Assembly (NCBI GenBank): GCA_964369955.1
Contig: CAYJFQ010000009.1
Coordinates: forward strand, 1-58,740
Source of the DNA: CAYJFQ01 sp964369955
Lineage (GTDB): Bacteria > Bacillota_I > Bacilli_A > Erysipelotrichales > Erysipelotrichaceae
Direction: 5' to 3'
Length of the DNA: 58,740 bases
Shown: positions 16,514 to 26,554 of the stretch, in pieces
How positions within the stretch are numbered: position 1 is the first letter of the stretch
Layout of the letters: each line of letters starts with the position of its first letter
Notes under the pieces: generated by a model
Database searches by the model: none
Told to the model about the DNA's origin: nothing
Seen by the model: the letters and a program-made list of their open reading frames with translations, nothing else
Translations under genes and position numbers: made by a program

Positions 16514-17241
16514 CACATGTTCCAACCTAATAGCTTGCTCAGAAAATTTTGAAGTTTTTCAGTTTTAGGATTTTTAAATATTTCTTCTGTATCTCCATAT
16601 TCATATAGAATGCCATCACTTAAGAATGCTACTTTATCACACGCATGATAAGCAAACCCCATTTCATGAGTTACAATAATAAAACTTAATCCTTCTTTTT
16701 TTAACTCATTGACCAAATCTAAAACATCGGTTGTGTATTCTGGGTCAAGAGCACTTGTTGGCTCATCTAGTAATAAAAATTTCGGCTTATGAGCGATTGC
16801 TCTTGCAATACTAATTCTCTGAATTTGACCTCCCGATAATTCTGATGGTTTTTTATCTTTATCTTCACTTAGCCCAAATCTTGATAATAAGTTCATTGCT
16901 ATTTCTCTAGCGTCATCTATTTTGTAATTATGAACTAGTGTTAAAGGTAAAGTTATATTGTCAATAGCGCTTAAGTGGCTTAATAAACCATTTTGTTGAA
17001 ATACAAAACCTATTTCTTTAATATAAGCATCTAATTTATTTTCATCAATACAAATATCATCAACATAAAATTCACCACTATCTCTTGTAATCAACCCACC
17101 AAGAATCCCTAATAATGTTGATTTACCACCACCTGATGGACCTATTATAGCCAATGTTTTAAATTCATCATCAAGATTAACATCACTTAAAACAACATTG
17201 TCTCCAAAAGATTTAGTAATATTCTTAAGCTTTATATGCAT
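16513..17241 (-). CDS. Amino-acid ABC transporter ATP-binding protein
   Basis: ATPase of a polar amino-acid importer (GlnQ/HisP group). Walker A GPSGGGKST, signature LSGGQIQR, Walker B LLLDEPTSALD and the H-loop VTHEMGFA are intact; 242 aa is standard. It overlaps the permease gene by 17 nt and ends in TGA. Works with the permease (17225-18007) and lipoprotein (18007-18804). Confidence 0.94.
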   Translation of the reverse strand: MHIKLKNITKSFGDNVVLSDVNLDDEFKTLAIIGPSGGGKSTLLGILGGLITRDSGEFYVDDICIDENKLDAYIKEIGFVFQQNGLLSHLSAIDNITLPLTLVHNYKIDDAREIAMNLLSRFGLSEDKDKKPSELSGGQIQRISIARAIAHKPKFLLLDEPTSALDPEYTTDVLDLVNELKKEGLSFIIVTHEMGFAYHACDKVAFLSDGILYEYGDTEEIFKNPKTEKLQNFLSKLLGWNM

Positions 17242-18007
17242 AATTAAACCTTCTCTCTAATCTTTTTGTTACATAAGAAATTGGTAAAGTAAACACTAAA
17301 TAAAGTCCTGCTAAGACAAAATAAACAGTAAATACATCAAAATTAGTGGCAGTTATCTCTCGCATTGTATGTGTAAGGTCGATAACTGCAATCAGAGATA
17401 ATAATGATGAATCTTTAATCGTAGAAGCGAATTGTCCAGTTAGAGATGGCAGCGTTCTTGCTACAAGTTGTGGAAGTATTACATATCTTAATGTTTGAGG
17501 TTTACTAAGACCGATTGCTTTAGCGATCTGCAATTGTTGTTTATCAAGAGATAGAAAACTACCTCTGATTATTTCTGCAATATAAGCGCCTTCAAAAATT
17601 GAAAGAATAATTATTCCTGCAAATACTCTATCAGTAATACCTAAGGCTGTACCTGCAATATAATAAAACAAATAAATTTGTGATATTAATGGAGTCCCTC
17701 TAATCAAATCGACATATAAATTCGCAAAAGAATTAACAACAATGACTTTTGACTCTTTCATCAACACTATTAATATACCGATTATTAAACTAATAATTAA
17801 CGAACCAACACTAATGTAAAGCGTCATCAAAAAACCATCAATAATCCTCTGATGATATGACAACAGTGACATAAAATCTAAACTAACACCTATTGAATTC
17901 AAAGCGATGTTTATCAAAAGAAAAAGTACCACTAAAACTACTGCAGTATTAATAATTCTCGCTAATAAACATGTCTCTTTTTCTTTATTTTTAATAAATA
18001 AATTCAT
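17225..18007 (-). CDS. Amino-acid ABC transporter permease
   Basis: HisM/GlnP-type inner-membrane permease, about five helices plus an N-terminal one. The EAA loop that docks on the ATPase is visible as EIIRGSFLSLDKQQLQIAKAIGLSKPQ (about residues 155-181). One permease gene only, so it probably forms a homodimer. Its ATG abuts the stop of the binding-protein gene with a one-base overlap. Confidence 0.93.
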   Translation of the reverse strand: MNLFIKNKEKETCLLARIINTAVVLVVLFLLINIALNSIGVSLDFMSLLSYHQRIIDGFLMTLYISVGSLIISLIIGILIVLMKESKVIVVNSFANLYVDLIRGTPLISQIYLFYYIAGTALGITDRVFAGIIILSIFEGAYIAEIIRGSFLSLDKQQLQIAKAIGLSKPQTLRYVILPQLVARTLPSLTGQFASTIKDSSLLSLIAVIDLTHTMREITATNFDVFTVYFVLAGLYLVFTLPISYVTKRLERRFNYAYKA

Positions 18008-18804
18008 TAGTCTAGATCAAAGAACCAAGTAAAACCTAGTTCATCAAACACTTTCTTTTCTTCACTTAAGTGCTTTTCACTAATTTCATTTAAATCACCA
18101 CTAATATAAAGTTCATTTATGAAAAGATTCAATTCATCAAGTAATTCTGTATTTCCTTTTTTAACACCTATACCCCAATATTCAACATCTTGAAAAGGAA
18201 TAAAGATTGCATTTGTAGTCTCTTGGTTTCTTTGATAATTGCGATAAATTGTTAATTGATCATAAATAAAACCATCGACCAAACCTTGGGTAACTTCTGT
18301 GATAGCTGCACTCTCATCAGCTAATACAACCACTTCTGCATTTTTAATATTATTATTTGCATAAATATGCCCTGTTGAACCAGATTTAACAGCTAATTTA
18401 TTACCTTCAACATCTAACTCTTCAATATTTTTGATATTAGAATCTTTATTTACCAATAAAGCTAACAAACTTTTTGCATAAGGGTCACTGAAGTCAATTG
18501 TCTTTTTACGATCATCTGTAATTGTCATTGATGAGATCACTATATCTACTTTTTCAGTTTCCAACGATGGAATCAAACCGCCCCACTCAATATTTTCAAT
18601 TATTACTTCTTGTCCAATGTACTCCCCGAAAGCATAAGCAATATCAACACTTATTCCTACTGGATTACCAGCTTCATCCTTTGTCTCAAATGGAGGATAC
18701 GCTAACTCCATACCTACTCTTAATATTTGATTTTCATCTACATCAGTACTAGTACAACCAGTAATCATCAATACACTAAATAAAATAAATAATATTTTTT
18801 TCAT
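18007..18804 (-). CDS. Amino-acid-binding lipoprotein of an ABC importer
   Basis: Family 3 extracellular solute-binding protein, membrane-anchored. Lipobox MITGC follows a 16-residue signal; LRVGMELAYPPFETKDEAGNPVGISVDIA is the family N-terminal motif, and DIVISSMTITDDRKKTIDFSDPY the central one. Start at ATG 18804 (AGGGAG site, 265 aa). Ligand is probably a polar amino acid, but residues do not settle which. First gene of the four-gene operon. Confidence 0.92.
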   Translation of the reverse strand: MKKILFILFSVLMITGCTSTDVDENQILRVGMELAYPPFETKDEAGNPVGISVDIAYAFGEYIGQEVIIENIEWGGLIPSLETEKVDIVISSMTITDDRKKTIDFSDPYAKSLLALLVNKDSNIKNIEELDVEGNKLAVKSGSTGHIYANNNIKNAEVVVLADESAAITEVTQGLVDGFIYDQLTIYRNYQRNQETTNAIFIPFQDVEYWGIGVKKGNTELLDELNLFINELYISGDLNEISEKHLSEEKKVFDELGFTWFFDLD

Positions 18805-18823
18805 ACCATTCTCCCTTTTTCTA

Positions 18824-18852
18824 ATTATACTTCGATATCGAAATAATATCAA
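18824..18852 (-). promoter_or_regulatory. Promoter with palindromic operator in the spacer
   Basis: Minus strand TTGATA (18847-18852), a 17-nt spacer and perfect TATAAT (18824-18829). The spacer contains the perfect palindrome TTCGATATCGAA (18831-18842). A repressor there would block polymerase. The operon's own MarR gene is the likely regulator. The leader is only about 13 nt. Confidence 0.82.
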
Positions 18853-19676
18853 CTAATACACTAATTACAATCTGCAATAGTTTTAGTGAGCATAGTTATC
18901 TTTAGTTAAGATGAAACTTTTAGAATGATAAATAATATTAGATAATCTGTTCTTCATTAAATTTATTTTATAACATTACTTAAATATGTGTATCAAAATA
19001 ACTATAAAAAATTCCTATATGTTATTTTTTTAACTTAAATACACTTTTAAATATGATTCAATATTCTAACCTGTTAAGAATATTTAAAATTAGATTCGAA
19101 CTTCATAATACAAAGTAATAAGCTTTGGATATACATGCATCATTATGTACTTGGAGGTGTCAATAATAAAATAGTTTCAAATTTGTTTATTGTATTCAAG
19201 TTTTAGCTATCTCAGTTTATGCATTCGCACTTTAAACACCACCTTATTAATAAAATTGTTAGCACTTTGTTGTACGCGATAAACGCTGTTTAAAATAGCT
19301 TTAAACTTCAGTTTTTAGCATGAAATTATTTCATCTTTAATACTTACAATATTGTTGTGCAATTAGTTGATCATTCATAAATCGTTTTGAATTCTTGTAT
19401 CTACACATAAGGGAGATTTTAATTATATGTAATTATTACTATCATCATTAAACTTAAAATTGAATGACATAAAAAACGTTTTAATAGTTAAAAAAGATAA
19501 ACTAAAACCTAATAATAGAAGTTATAAAAAACTAAATCTTTTATCACTAATAATAGACAATTGATTTTTCATAAAGCAATAAATATATAAAATATCACTA
19601 GCCTCTTTGTAACAGAACTTGTTAATTGGGTTAAATACAATTAGTTTAGGACTATTTAAAAAGGGTTCAAGTAAAA
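18853..19676. other. About 0.8 kb without recognisable genes
   Basis: Very AT-rich, with stops in all frames; I find no coding sequence above about 50 codons with a ribosome binding site. It contains short symmetrical pieces such as ATGAAAT-T-ATTTCAT around 19320-19334 but no clear promoter or RNA. Together with the hairpin at 19677-19752 it forms the longest gene-free stretch of the window, possibly the remains of deleted genes between the transporter and the surface protein. Confidence 0.5.
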
Positions 19677-19752
19677 AAACACACTTAGATCAATACCACC
19701 AAGTTGTAGGATGAAACACCTTACAACAAAGAAGTATTATCTAAGTGTGTTT
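19670..19752 (-). terminator. Two-tier hairpin downstream of the surface-protein gene
   Basis: Outer perfect 14-bp arms AAACACACTTAGAT (19677-19690) and ATCTAAGTGTGTTT (19739-19752), extended inward by AATAC/GTATT after one bulged base. Inside is a second stem GTTGTAGG/CCTTACAAC (19703-19727, one bulge). On the minus strand a run of seven Ts follows, so it can serve as the terminator of the 1654-aa gene. It is far larger than the other terminators here and could be a small mobile or structured element. Confidence 0.65.
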
Positions 19753-19834
19753 AATTATAAATTATGATAGATAATCATAATGTTGAATCACAAGAGATTC
19801 ACTATTTTGAATAAATATAAACTCAATAATAATA

Positions 19835-22800
19835 TTAAGAACGAATTAAATTTTTTCTTAATACTGCAAATAATCCAAGTACTGATATCAATAATATAGA
19901 TAATGGAAGTAATATAGACATTTTATTATCGCCAGTATCTGGAATTAATTCAGTTTCAGTTTCTTTATATTTAGCGATATATAGTGTATTTTCATTATAA
20001 ACTACAGTGCTTGAATACATTATGTCTCCACTATTGTACTCACCATCTTCATTAACATCAATATACCAGAAATCAAATAATTTATTATCATCTGTATTAT
20101 CAGTTGTTTTAGGAGCGATAACTATAGTACTACCTTTATCAACATCCTTACTTGCGGTTGTATCTTCGTCTGCAATTGTAAAACCATTGTTTTCAGTAGT
20201 TGTTGGCAATAAAGTGTCTACATCTAAAGTGTCAAACGTAACTGTTATCTGTTCTATTGGTTTATCTACTAGAATAGGATACAAAATAACATGGTCTGTA
20301 ACTTTGGTATCACCTGTCGTATTTCCATCATCATTGAAATCCCATTTAGGACTACTCTCAGTTGGGTTTTCATCAGTTGTCCACCCTAAAAATTCTTTTC
20401 CTTCCGGTACAGTGTATAAGTCTGTATCAGGAACGGTCGAATTGTCAGGAACATTTAAATATTGATCTACATTTTTTGTTGAATCTTTATCTTCTTTAAA
20501 TGTTACAGTCCAAACGAATGTTGAATATACACTAATATCAGCATATTTCTCATCAAGCTCTACCTGAGTTAAGTTCTTCGTTGCGTCAACTACAGGTGAA
20601 AATGTAATCTCGTTTGCATTAAACTGAATACCTGATGCTTGAGGATGGTTGTTATTCTTTCTAACATCTCCGCCACTCGGTAATTCATCAGTAATTGCAT
20701 AACCATTTGTAGAGTATCTTATATCGTATGGATAAGTCTTCTTCGGAGGTAAAATAATGTTATATCTTCCAGTTAAAGCGTCATAACTTACTATAGCGTC
20801 TTCCGGAAGTTCGCTAGTTCCATCTTTAAATGTTGGCGCATCTGCAACAACTGCTTCACCTTCATCAAAAATTCCGTTTTTATTATTATCCTCAAATATT
20901 ATTCCACCAATTTCATACCATTTAAATTTGTAGATTGCTGTTGATGTTCCTACAAGAACATCATTATTAGTAACTGTAGCAGTTACAGTTGAAAGCGTAT
21001 TGTCAGGAGCTGTAAATAAGCTTTCAGCGTTAGCGATAATAGGAAAATCAAATGTTTCAACCTCAACAAAATCTGTATTATTAACTACCTCTATTGTCAC
21101 AACATCCTTCAATGTTGTAGTTGGCACATCAGCAGCATTTTTATAGATTATCGTCCAATTATCATTTGGTGGAGTTATAAAATTTTCTAAAGTTAAAGGA
21201 ATAGTTCCTTCTGTTGGTATATTAACAACAATTTTGAAGTTATTGTGACTAGCAGATTTTGCTACATCCACTTTTAAGGATAAAGATGTATGATCTTTCG
21301 CTTGATATTCGATAGTCGCAATTTCTTCTTCCATACTTGGCAAATCAGAGCCCTCTTCAATTTCTGGAGTAAGTGTTATGCCAGAAGTAAGTGCACTATT
21401 AACAGTAACAAGTGGAATCATATGTTCTCCACTTTCAAGCACACCTGTCACAAGTCCGTTTTCATCAACACCTCCGGAAGCAAAACCTAAATCAATAAGT
21501 CTTCTATCTCCGACAATGTTAGGTGTATCAATACCAAACTCAATATCTGTTTTTGTTGTTAACTCTAGTTCATCAGTAACAACTTTAGGGGCGAAGTATG
21601 ATCCCCAAACAAAATTATGTCCTTCAGATTCTTCTGGAGACATTGCTAGTATCGGACCGATATCAGCATATGCTTCTAAAAATAAGGGATACTGATTTCC
21701 ATCAACAACATTATAAGTAGGCTCAAAGCTATTATCACCTAATATTGTGTAGAAACTACCACGCGAAGTAAGATTGTTTATAGGGTTACCATATCGGTCA
21801 CTTACTTCAACTCTTAGCCAAGTTTCACCATTTTTATCTTTTATTTGCTCGATATGTTCTTCATTTCCTACATATCTGAAGAATTCATCATGAATTTTAT
21901 AGTAAACAGCAACACCATTAGGGAATGGTGGGTTTACATTATTACTAGTATCACCTCTTCTGAACCTAAAATATACTTGATAATCGGAGAAACCGAATGT
22001 AGATCGATTACTAACCGCTTTATTAACTGTATATCCATTAGCCGATGTTAAACTTACATCGATTTTATAAGCAAAATATGCTTTACTAGCATCACTTCTA
22101 TCTACAGCATGTTTTAAATTATCAGCAGTAATTGATACACTGATATCATCAACAAAGACATCTTTTTTACCACCATAAGCAGTAAATTTTCCTGATGTTG
22201 TGCTAGAATCACTCGCGTAATGCAAAATAGCTATTGATTCAGGGTGATAATTAACCATCTGAGTACCACCAGGTATAACTTTTAGTGTTGGAAAAGTAAT
22301 TTTTAAAGCTGACAAGTATTCATTTTCCGGCACACTAAATGTGTGCCCTTCATTAGAATAAACAAACTCTTTATGCTCTTTTGTATCTCCAACAAGTTTA
22401 TATGTGATTGTAACCGGGGCTGTACCAGTAGCAGAATAAATAAAACCTTCTGTTCCATTTCCGTCTAATAATTCTATTTTACTCAGTTGTTCCCAGTGTT
22501 TGTCAGTTTTCAAATCAAGTTCAATCTCAGCATTTACATACGTCATTGATGTCACTACTGAATCTTCAATTCCGTTATCAGGAATTCCATTATCTCCAGT
22601 TGTATAATCCACTGTATCTAATGCAATATGTAGACCTTTAACATCCACCCCATTACCATTTAATAGATAAGGGTTTGATGAATCATTATTTTCAAACATA
22701 GTAGAAACAGCGTCAAAGTCATTATCGATATAGACTGCAAGGTTATCAGTCGCACCAATTACTGTCCAATAAAGATCGATAGACGGTCTTAATTCTCCGG

Positions 22801-24799
22801 CGATTCTAGCTTCTTCAGTGCCTTCCATTTCTAATCGAATATTACGGTTTTCGATATTATTTTCTTCAACTGCAACATCATCACCATCAGTTATATCTAC
22901 TAAAACTTTTATTTGTTTTTCTGATCCAGTGTAAGCAGCTGTATAACTTCCAGAAATTTGTGATCCATCTGTTTCCTTATATAAATCGTATTCAGTTGCT
23001 AATCCTACATCACTAATTTGTATATTTATCTTTTTTGTTCCAACGGGAATATCTGTAATTTTAATACTAGAATTATCTGTTAATGATGTTTTTTCACTTT
23101 CTTTATCATCAAACCAATATGATTCAAAACTTAATATATTTTTGTCTAAATTAGATAAACTAAATTCACTTACATCTAGTCCTTCCGGGAACGTGAAGGT
23201 AAGCACTTCCCCTTCATATCTCTCAATAGCTTTTATATCATATAAATCTTCTGCTTCATGCTCATTTGAAAAGCTAAAGTCATACGTATGGTTCGCTAGT
23301 TGTTCTTCAGAAACTGTAGATACAGATACATCTGATACAAGTCTATCAACCATAGTATATTTAGGGACATTAATTACAACACGACCAAAAGTAATACTTC
23401 TAGGAATTAATATATTTGTTTCTGTACCCAAAGTTGGAACATATTCAGTCCATGATATTGTTGAATCACTTGTGGCGATAAAACTTTGGCCTTCAGAATA
23501 ATCAGCGATGGAACCTTCTTTAAGTTGAATAGTCCCTTTTTGATAATCAGAAAAGCTATCTGAAGAATATTCTCTTCCTGTTAACTTATAGTCTATATAA
23601 GTAGGGATATTCTTAACAAATGATCCAGATCCTTGGAAATAGTGAAGATCTGTAGCCGCTTTATCAAAATCTGTAGTAAATAATTCCTCTCTATCAGTGC
23701 CGTGATAATTATAAGTAATACTACTTATATTTTCATTGCCGCTCATATCATAGCCAAAGCTGTATTCACCATTAAAGATATTGTCACTTGTAGGGTTAGC
23801 GTTTCTATTTACATTTTGAAAAAATTCATCTGGAAGTGAAATATCGAATTTTATATCACTCATAGGAAGGTGTGTTTCATTCGCTATTTTAGTACTTAAA
23901 GTATACTCACCAATATACATATCATATCCATCTTTTAGTTTTTTTCCAAAATAAACATGTCCATCTGGCAATAAGAATAAACCATACAAACCCTCTCCAA
24001 CTACGTCATTTATCGTGTTATTTAACTTAAAATTTTTAAGTTCTGTTGAAGTTGGTACTTTATTTCCAGAAGCATAATGGATTTCAGTGGTAAATATATC
24101 TACACCATCTGCAGTTTGTGAACTAAAATCAAGCTTATGAGTTTTTTTGATAGTATACTCTTCTAAAATATTCTCATTCGTAATTGGAGTAGAAAGGTTA
24201 AAAGAGCTATTATCAGATACATAAACATTTACACCTAATTCAGCTTTAGGATTTTTAATAAGCATGTCACCTATAGCTCCAGCTGTTGTGCCACCAGTAA
24301 TCTTGTATGTTGTTTCTTTCTCATTTATTAAATCAACACCAATATTAGTTTCTAATGTAAAATTATCTACACCACTTGTATTAACAGTATAGATAGCTTT
24401 AGAGCCACTATATACCGCCTTTACTGATAGTGGATTATGTTCTGGTTCTGGTGCGCTCGTTACAATAAATGGAAAGTTGCTAATATTATTAGGATTAATA
24501 TCAATAATAATATGATATGTTTTTCCTCCTGGCAATTGTACATTTAGAGGATAGAAAAATGCAAACGAATTACCACTAGTAACCGTTGTGTAATCCCACA
24601 ATGTAGTGGTTGGATTTTTCTCATCGTAAAAAGGTATATATTGGCTCTCAAGCGTTATCGTTGGCTCATCTACCGCTATTGTTGAAGGAGTGTCACCACT
24701 ACCCTCTACAGCATGAACTCTTGATGTTGGTTGAGTAATTCCGCTTACAGTTATTGTTAACAATAAAAGTAAAGCAAATATTTTTTTGGATATATTCAT
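19835..24799 (-). CDS. Large sortase-type surface protein (putative adhesin)
   Basis: 1654-aa secreted, wall-anchored protein. Signal peptide (about residues 1-30, cut near VHA-VEG); long beta-rich, Ser/Thr/Asn-rich stalk; a GGIIFEDNNKNGIFDEGE segment typical of SdrD B-like calcium-binding domains (about 1360-1440); InlB/Listeria-Bacteroides-type beta repeats ending in GWTT and FWY motifs (about 1475-1625); then IPDTGDN, a hydrophobic helix and the tail RKNLIRS, a sortase signal with Ile in place of the usual Leu. I start at ATG 24799 (GAAAGGG site), not at 24838. No sortase is encoded here. Adhesion is inferred from architecture. Confidence 0.85.
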   Translation of the reverse strand: MNISKKIFALLLLLTITVSGITQPTSRVHAVEGSGDTPSTIAVDEPTITLESQYIPFYDEKNPTTTLWDYTTVTSGNSFAFFYPLNVQLPGGKTYHIIIDINPNNISNFPFIVTSAPEPEHNPLSVKAVYSGSKAIYTVNTSGVDNFTLETNIGVDLINEKETTYKITGGTTAGAIGDMLIKNPKAELGVNVYVSDNSSFNLSTPITNENILEEYTIKKTHKLDFSSQTADGVDIFTTEIHYASGNKVPTSTELKNFKLNNTINDVVGEGLYGLFLLPDGHVYFGKKLKDGYDMYIGEYTLSTKIANETHLPMSDIKFDISLPDEFFQNVNRNANPTSDNIFNGEYSFGYDMSGNENISSITYNYHGTDREELFTTDFDKAATDLHYFQGSGSFVKNIPTYIDYKLTGREYSSDSFSDYQKGTIQLKEGSIADYSEGQSFIATSDSTISWTEYVPTLGTETNILIPRSITFGRVVINVPKYTMVDRLVSDVSVSTVSEEQLANHTYDFSFSNEHEAEDLYDIKAIERYEGEVLTFTFPEGLDVSEFSLSNLDKNILSFESYWFDDKESEKTSLTDNSSIKITDIPVGTKKINIQISDVGLATEYDLYKETDGSQISGSYTAAYTGSEKQIKVLVDITDGDDVAVEENNIENRNIRLEMEGTEEARIAGELRPSIDLYWTVIGATDNLAVYIDNDFDAVSTMFENNDSSNPYLLNGNGVDVKGLHIALDTVDYTTGDNGIPDNGIEDSVVTSMTYVNAEIELDLKTDKHWEQLSKIELLDGNGTEGFIYSATGTAPVTITYKLVGDTKEHKEFVYSNEGHTFSVPENEYLSALKITFPTLKVIPGGTQMVNYHPESIAILHYASDSSTTSGKFTAYGGKKDVFVDDISVSITADNLKHAVDRSDASKAYFAYKIDVSLTSANGYTVNKAVSNRSTFGFSDYQVYFRFRRGDTSNNVNPPFPNGVAVYYKIHDEFFRYVGNEEHIEQIKDKNGETWLRVEVSDRYGNPINNLTSRGSFYTILGDNSFEPTYNVVDGNQYPLFLEAYADIGPILAMSPEESEGHNFVWGSYFAPKVVTDELELTTKTDIEFGIDTPNIVGDRRLIDLGFASGGVDENGLVTGVLESGEHMIPLVTVNSALTSGITLTPEIEEGSDLPSMEEEIATIEYQAKDHTSLSLKVDVAKSASHNNFKIVVNIPTEGTIPLTLENFITPPNDNWTIIYKNAADVPTTTLKDVVTIEVVNNTDFVEVETFDFPIIANAESLFTAPDNTLSTVTATVTNNDVLVGTSTAIYKFKWYEIGGIIFEDNNKNGIFDEGEAVVADAPTFKDGTSELPEDAIVSYDALTGRYNIILPPKKTYPYDIRYSTNGYAITDELPSGGDVRKNNNHPQASGIQFNANEITFSPVVDATKNLTQVELDEKYADISVYSTFVWTVTFKEDKDSTKNVDQYLNVPDNSTVPDTDLYTVPEGKEFLGWTTDENPTESSPKWDFNDDGNTTGDTKVTDHVILYPILVDKPIEQITVTFDTLDVDTLLPTTTENNGFTIADEDTTASKDVDKGSTIVIAPKTTDNTDDNKLFDFWYIDVNEDGEYNSGDIMYSSTVVYNENTLYIAKYKETETELIPDTGDNKMSILLPLSILLISVLGLFAVLRKNLIRS

Positions 24800-25237
24800 T
24801 ATTGATCCCTTTCTTTTAATTGAATTTTTATGCTTCATATCTAGTCAAAATTATAAATATTTTTGTCAAAAATTAAATTTTTCTCTATTTATCAAACACT
24901 TCAATTTTATCATACATTTATACTAAGTGTCTAACTAATGCTTCCAAATTCTATTTGTCCAAACTTTTATTATTATAATTTTATTCATTAGTCACAAAAA
25001 ATGACCACCGATATTCTATTACTAGTTGCCTATCTTGTCAATGTTTTTTTAACAGATTTAATATACAATGATTTTCATAACTTAAACAGTAACTAAATTA
25101 TTTTTGTTCATACGTTTATCTATTTCCTACATTGTTTTCTTCATAACTAACATCACACGAAGTTTATGATTTTTAGCTCGCTATTTTTATTAAACATAAT
25201 TCTAGCTGAAACAAATTCAAACAGTGCCTAAACATGA
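24800..25237. other. Intergenic region upstream of the surface-protein gene
   Basis: About 440 nt, no supported gene. On the minus strand a TATAAT lies at 24850-24855, about 50 nt before the preferred start, without a convincing -35. The rest is AT-rich with no visible terminator for the plus side or strong inverted repeat. Confidence 0.45.
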
Positions 25238-26554
25238 TCATTGAGTCTTGGACAATACACATATCGTCTCAACATGATGAGTTTGCGGAAACATATCAAC
25301 GGCTACTACTTTTTCTAGTTGATAATGCTCTCTTAAATCATTTATATCTCTAGCCATAGTACTTGGATTACAAGAGATGTAAACAATTTCGCGTGGATTC
25401 ATTTTCATAATAGATTGTTTTGTTAAATCATCCAATCCTTTTCTGGGTGGATCTACAAAAACAACATCAAAGTTATCTTCAAGTACACTAGAAATTTTTC
25501 CAGCATCTCCAACAATGAACTTACAATTACTTGCATCATTTAACATCGCATTGTATTCTGCATCCATAATAGCTGTCTTAACAACCTCTACGCCCACTAC
25601 TTTTTTAACTTTATTAGCTAGAGTAATACTAATACTTCCTATTCCGCAGTATAAATCAAGTACAGTATCATCACTATTTATTGAAGATAACTCCATTGCT
25701 TTAGAGTATAACTTTTCAGTTTGTTTTTGATTAATTTGAAAAAAAGCTTTTGGGGAAATACGGTAATCATTTCCTAGGATATTATCAATGATGCAACTAG
25801 CACCATACATAATCTTAGTTTTATCTCCCAAAATAACATTATCATTTCTTTCATTTAAATTAATCACAATAGAAACTACATTATCAAATTTTTCAGTAAT
25901 TAACTCAATTAACTTATCTTTATTATTTATTTTCAGATCATTAACTATAAGAACTACCATCATTTGTTTTTCAACACTAGATTCACGAATTAGAATATGC
26001 CTTAAGAATCTTTGGTTGTTAGTCTTTATTATCGACTTCATAATATGGTGATACAACTCATTAGCATCAGCACTTTGTAACAAACAATCTGTTAATGGGA
26101 CGATGTCATTTGAATTAAGTCGATAAAAACCACCAACTAATTTATTATCTTTAACTGCTGTTGGAATTTGTACTTTATTACGATATCTATAAGGTTCATC
26201 AGTTCCGATTATTTCATTACAGGTGAATTCAACCTTGCCAATAGATTTTAAAGCATTGTTAACAATTTTTTTCTTAAATTCTAATTGTTCTGGATATTTT
26301 AGATGTTGAATTTGACATCCACCACATTTATTAGCTAGTTCACATTTTGGTCTAGTTCTATTTTCACTAACTGTAATGATCTCACTAATTCTTCCATACC
26401 CAAAACTTTTCTTTAAATTCAAAATTTGAATATCGGCTTCTTCCCCAATCATTAACCCTTTGACAAACAAAGTAAAACCTTGGTGTTTTACAACTCCAAA
26501 TCCTTCACTGCTATAATCTACACATTTTTCTCTGATTACTTGATTTTTATTCAT
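25238..26554 (-). CDS. rlmD: 23S rRNA (uracil-5-)-methyltransferase, RlmD/RumA family
   Basis: SAM-dependent methylation of a uridine C5 in 23S rRNA (U1939/U747 type). N-terminal TRAM-like domain (about residues 5-55), four-Cys Fe-S cluster motif C-x5-C-G-G-C, Rossmann domain (VLDLYCGIGSISITLA), catalytic Cys in ISCNPST and the VDPPRKGLD motif. Start at ATG 26554, overlapping the upstream stop by 8 nt (438 aa); alternative starts upstream lie inside the previous gene. Last gene of the pcrA operon. Site specificity is not decided by sequence. Confidence 0.93.
   Translation of the reverse strand: MNKNQVIREKCVDYSSEGFGVVKHQGFTLFVKGLMIGEEADIQILNLKKSFGYGRISEIITVSENRTRPKCELANKCGGCQIQHLKYPEQLEFKKKIVNNALKSIGKVEFTCNEIIGTDEPYRYRNKVQIPTAVKDNKLVGGFYRLNSNDIVPLTDCLLQSADANELYHHIMKSIIKTNNQRFLRHILIRESSVEKQMMVVLIVNDLKINNKDKLIELITEKFDNVVSIVINLNERNDNVILGDKTKIMYGASCIIDNILGNDYRISPKAFFQINQKQTEKLYSKAMELSSINSDDTVLDLYCGIGSISITLANKVKKVVGVEVVKTAIMDAEYNAMLNDASNCKFIVGDAGKISSVLEDNFDVVFVDPPRKGLDDLTKQSIMKMNPREIVYISCNPSTMARDINDLREHYQLEKVVAVDMFPQTHHVETICVLSKTQ

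Noticed and set aside
19690..19702. T-box-like GGTGGTA on the minus strand next to a terminator
   Set aside because: It lies after a gene, not before one, and no stem I or specifier features precede it; the sequence is simply the side of the two-tier hairpin.
19677..19752. Integron attC site or insertion-sequence end
   Set aside because: The arms do not follow the RYYYAAC/GTTRRRY order, and there is no integrase or transposase in the window.
20007..23501. Several plus-strand open frames of 66-152 codons opposite the large surface-protein gene
   Set aside because: They mirror the Ser/Thr/Asp-rich codons of the real gene and lack ribosome binding sites.
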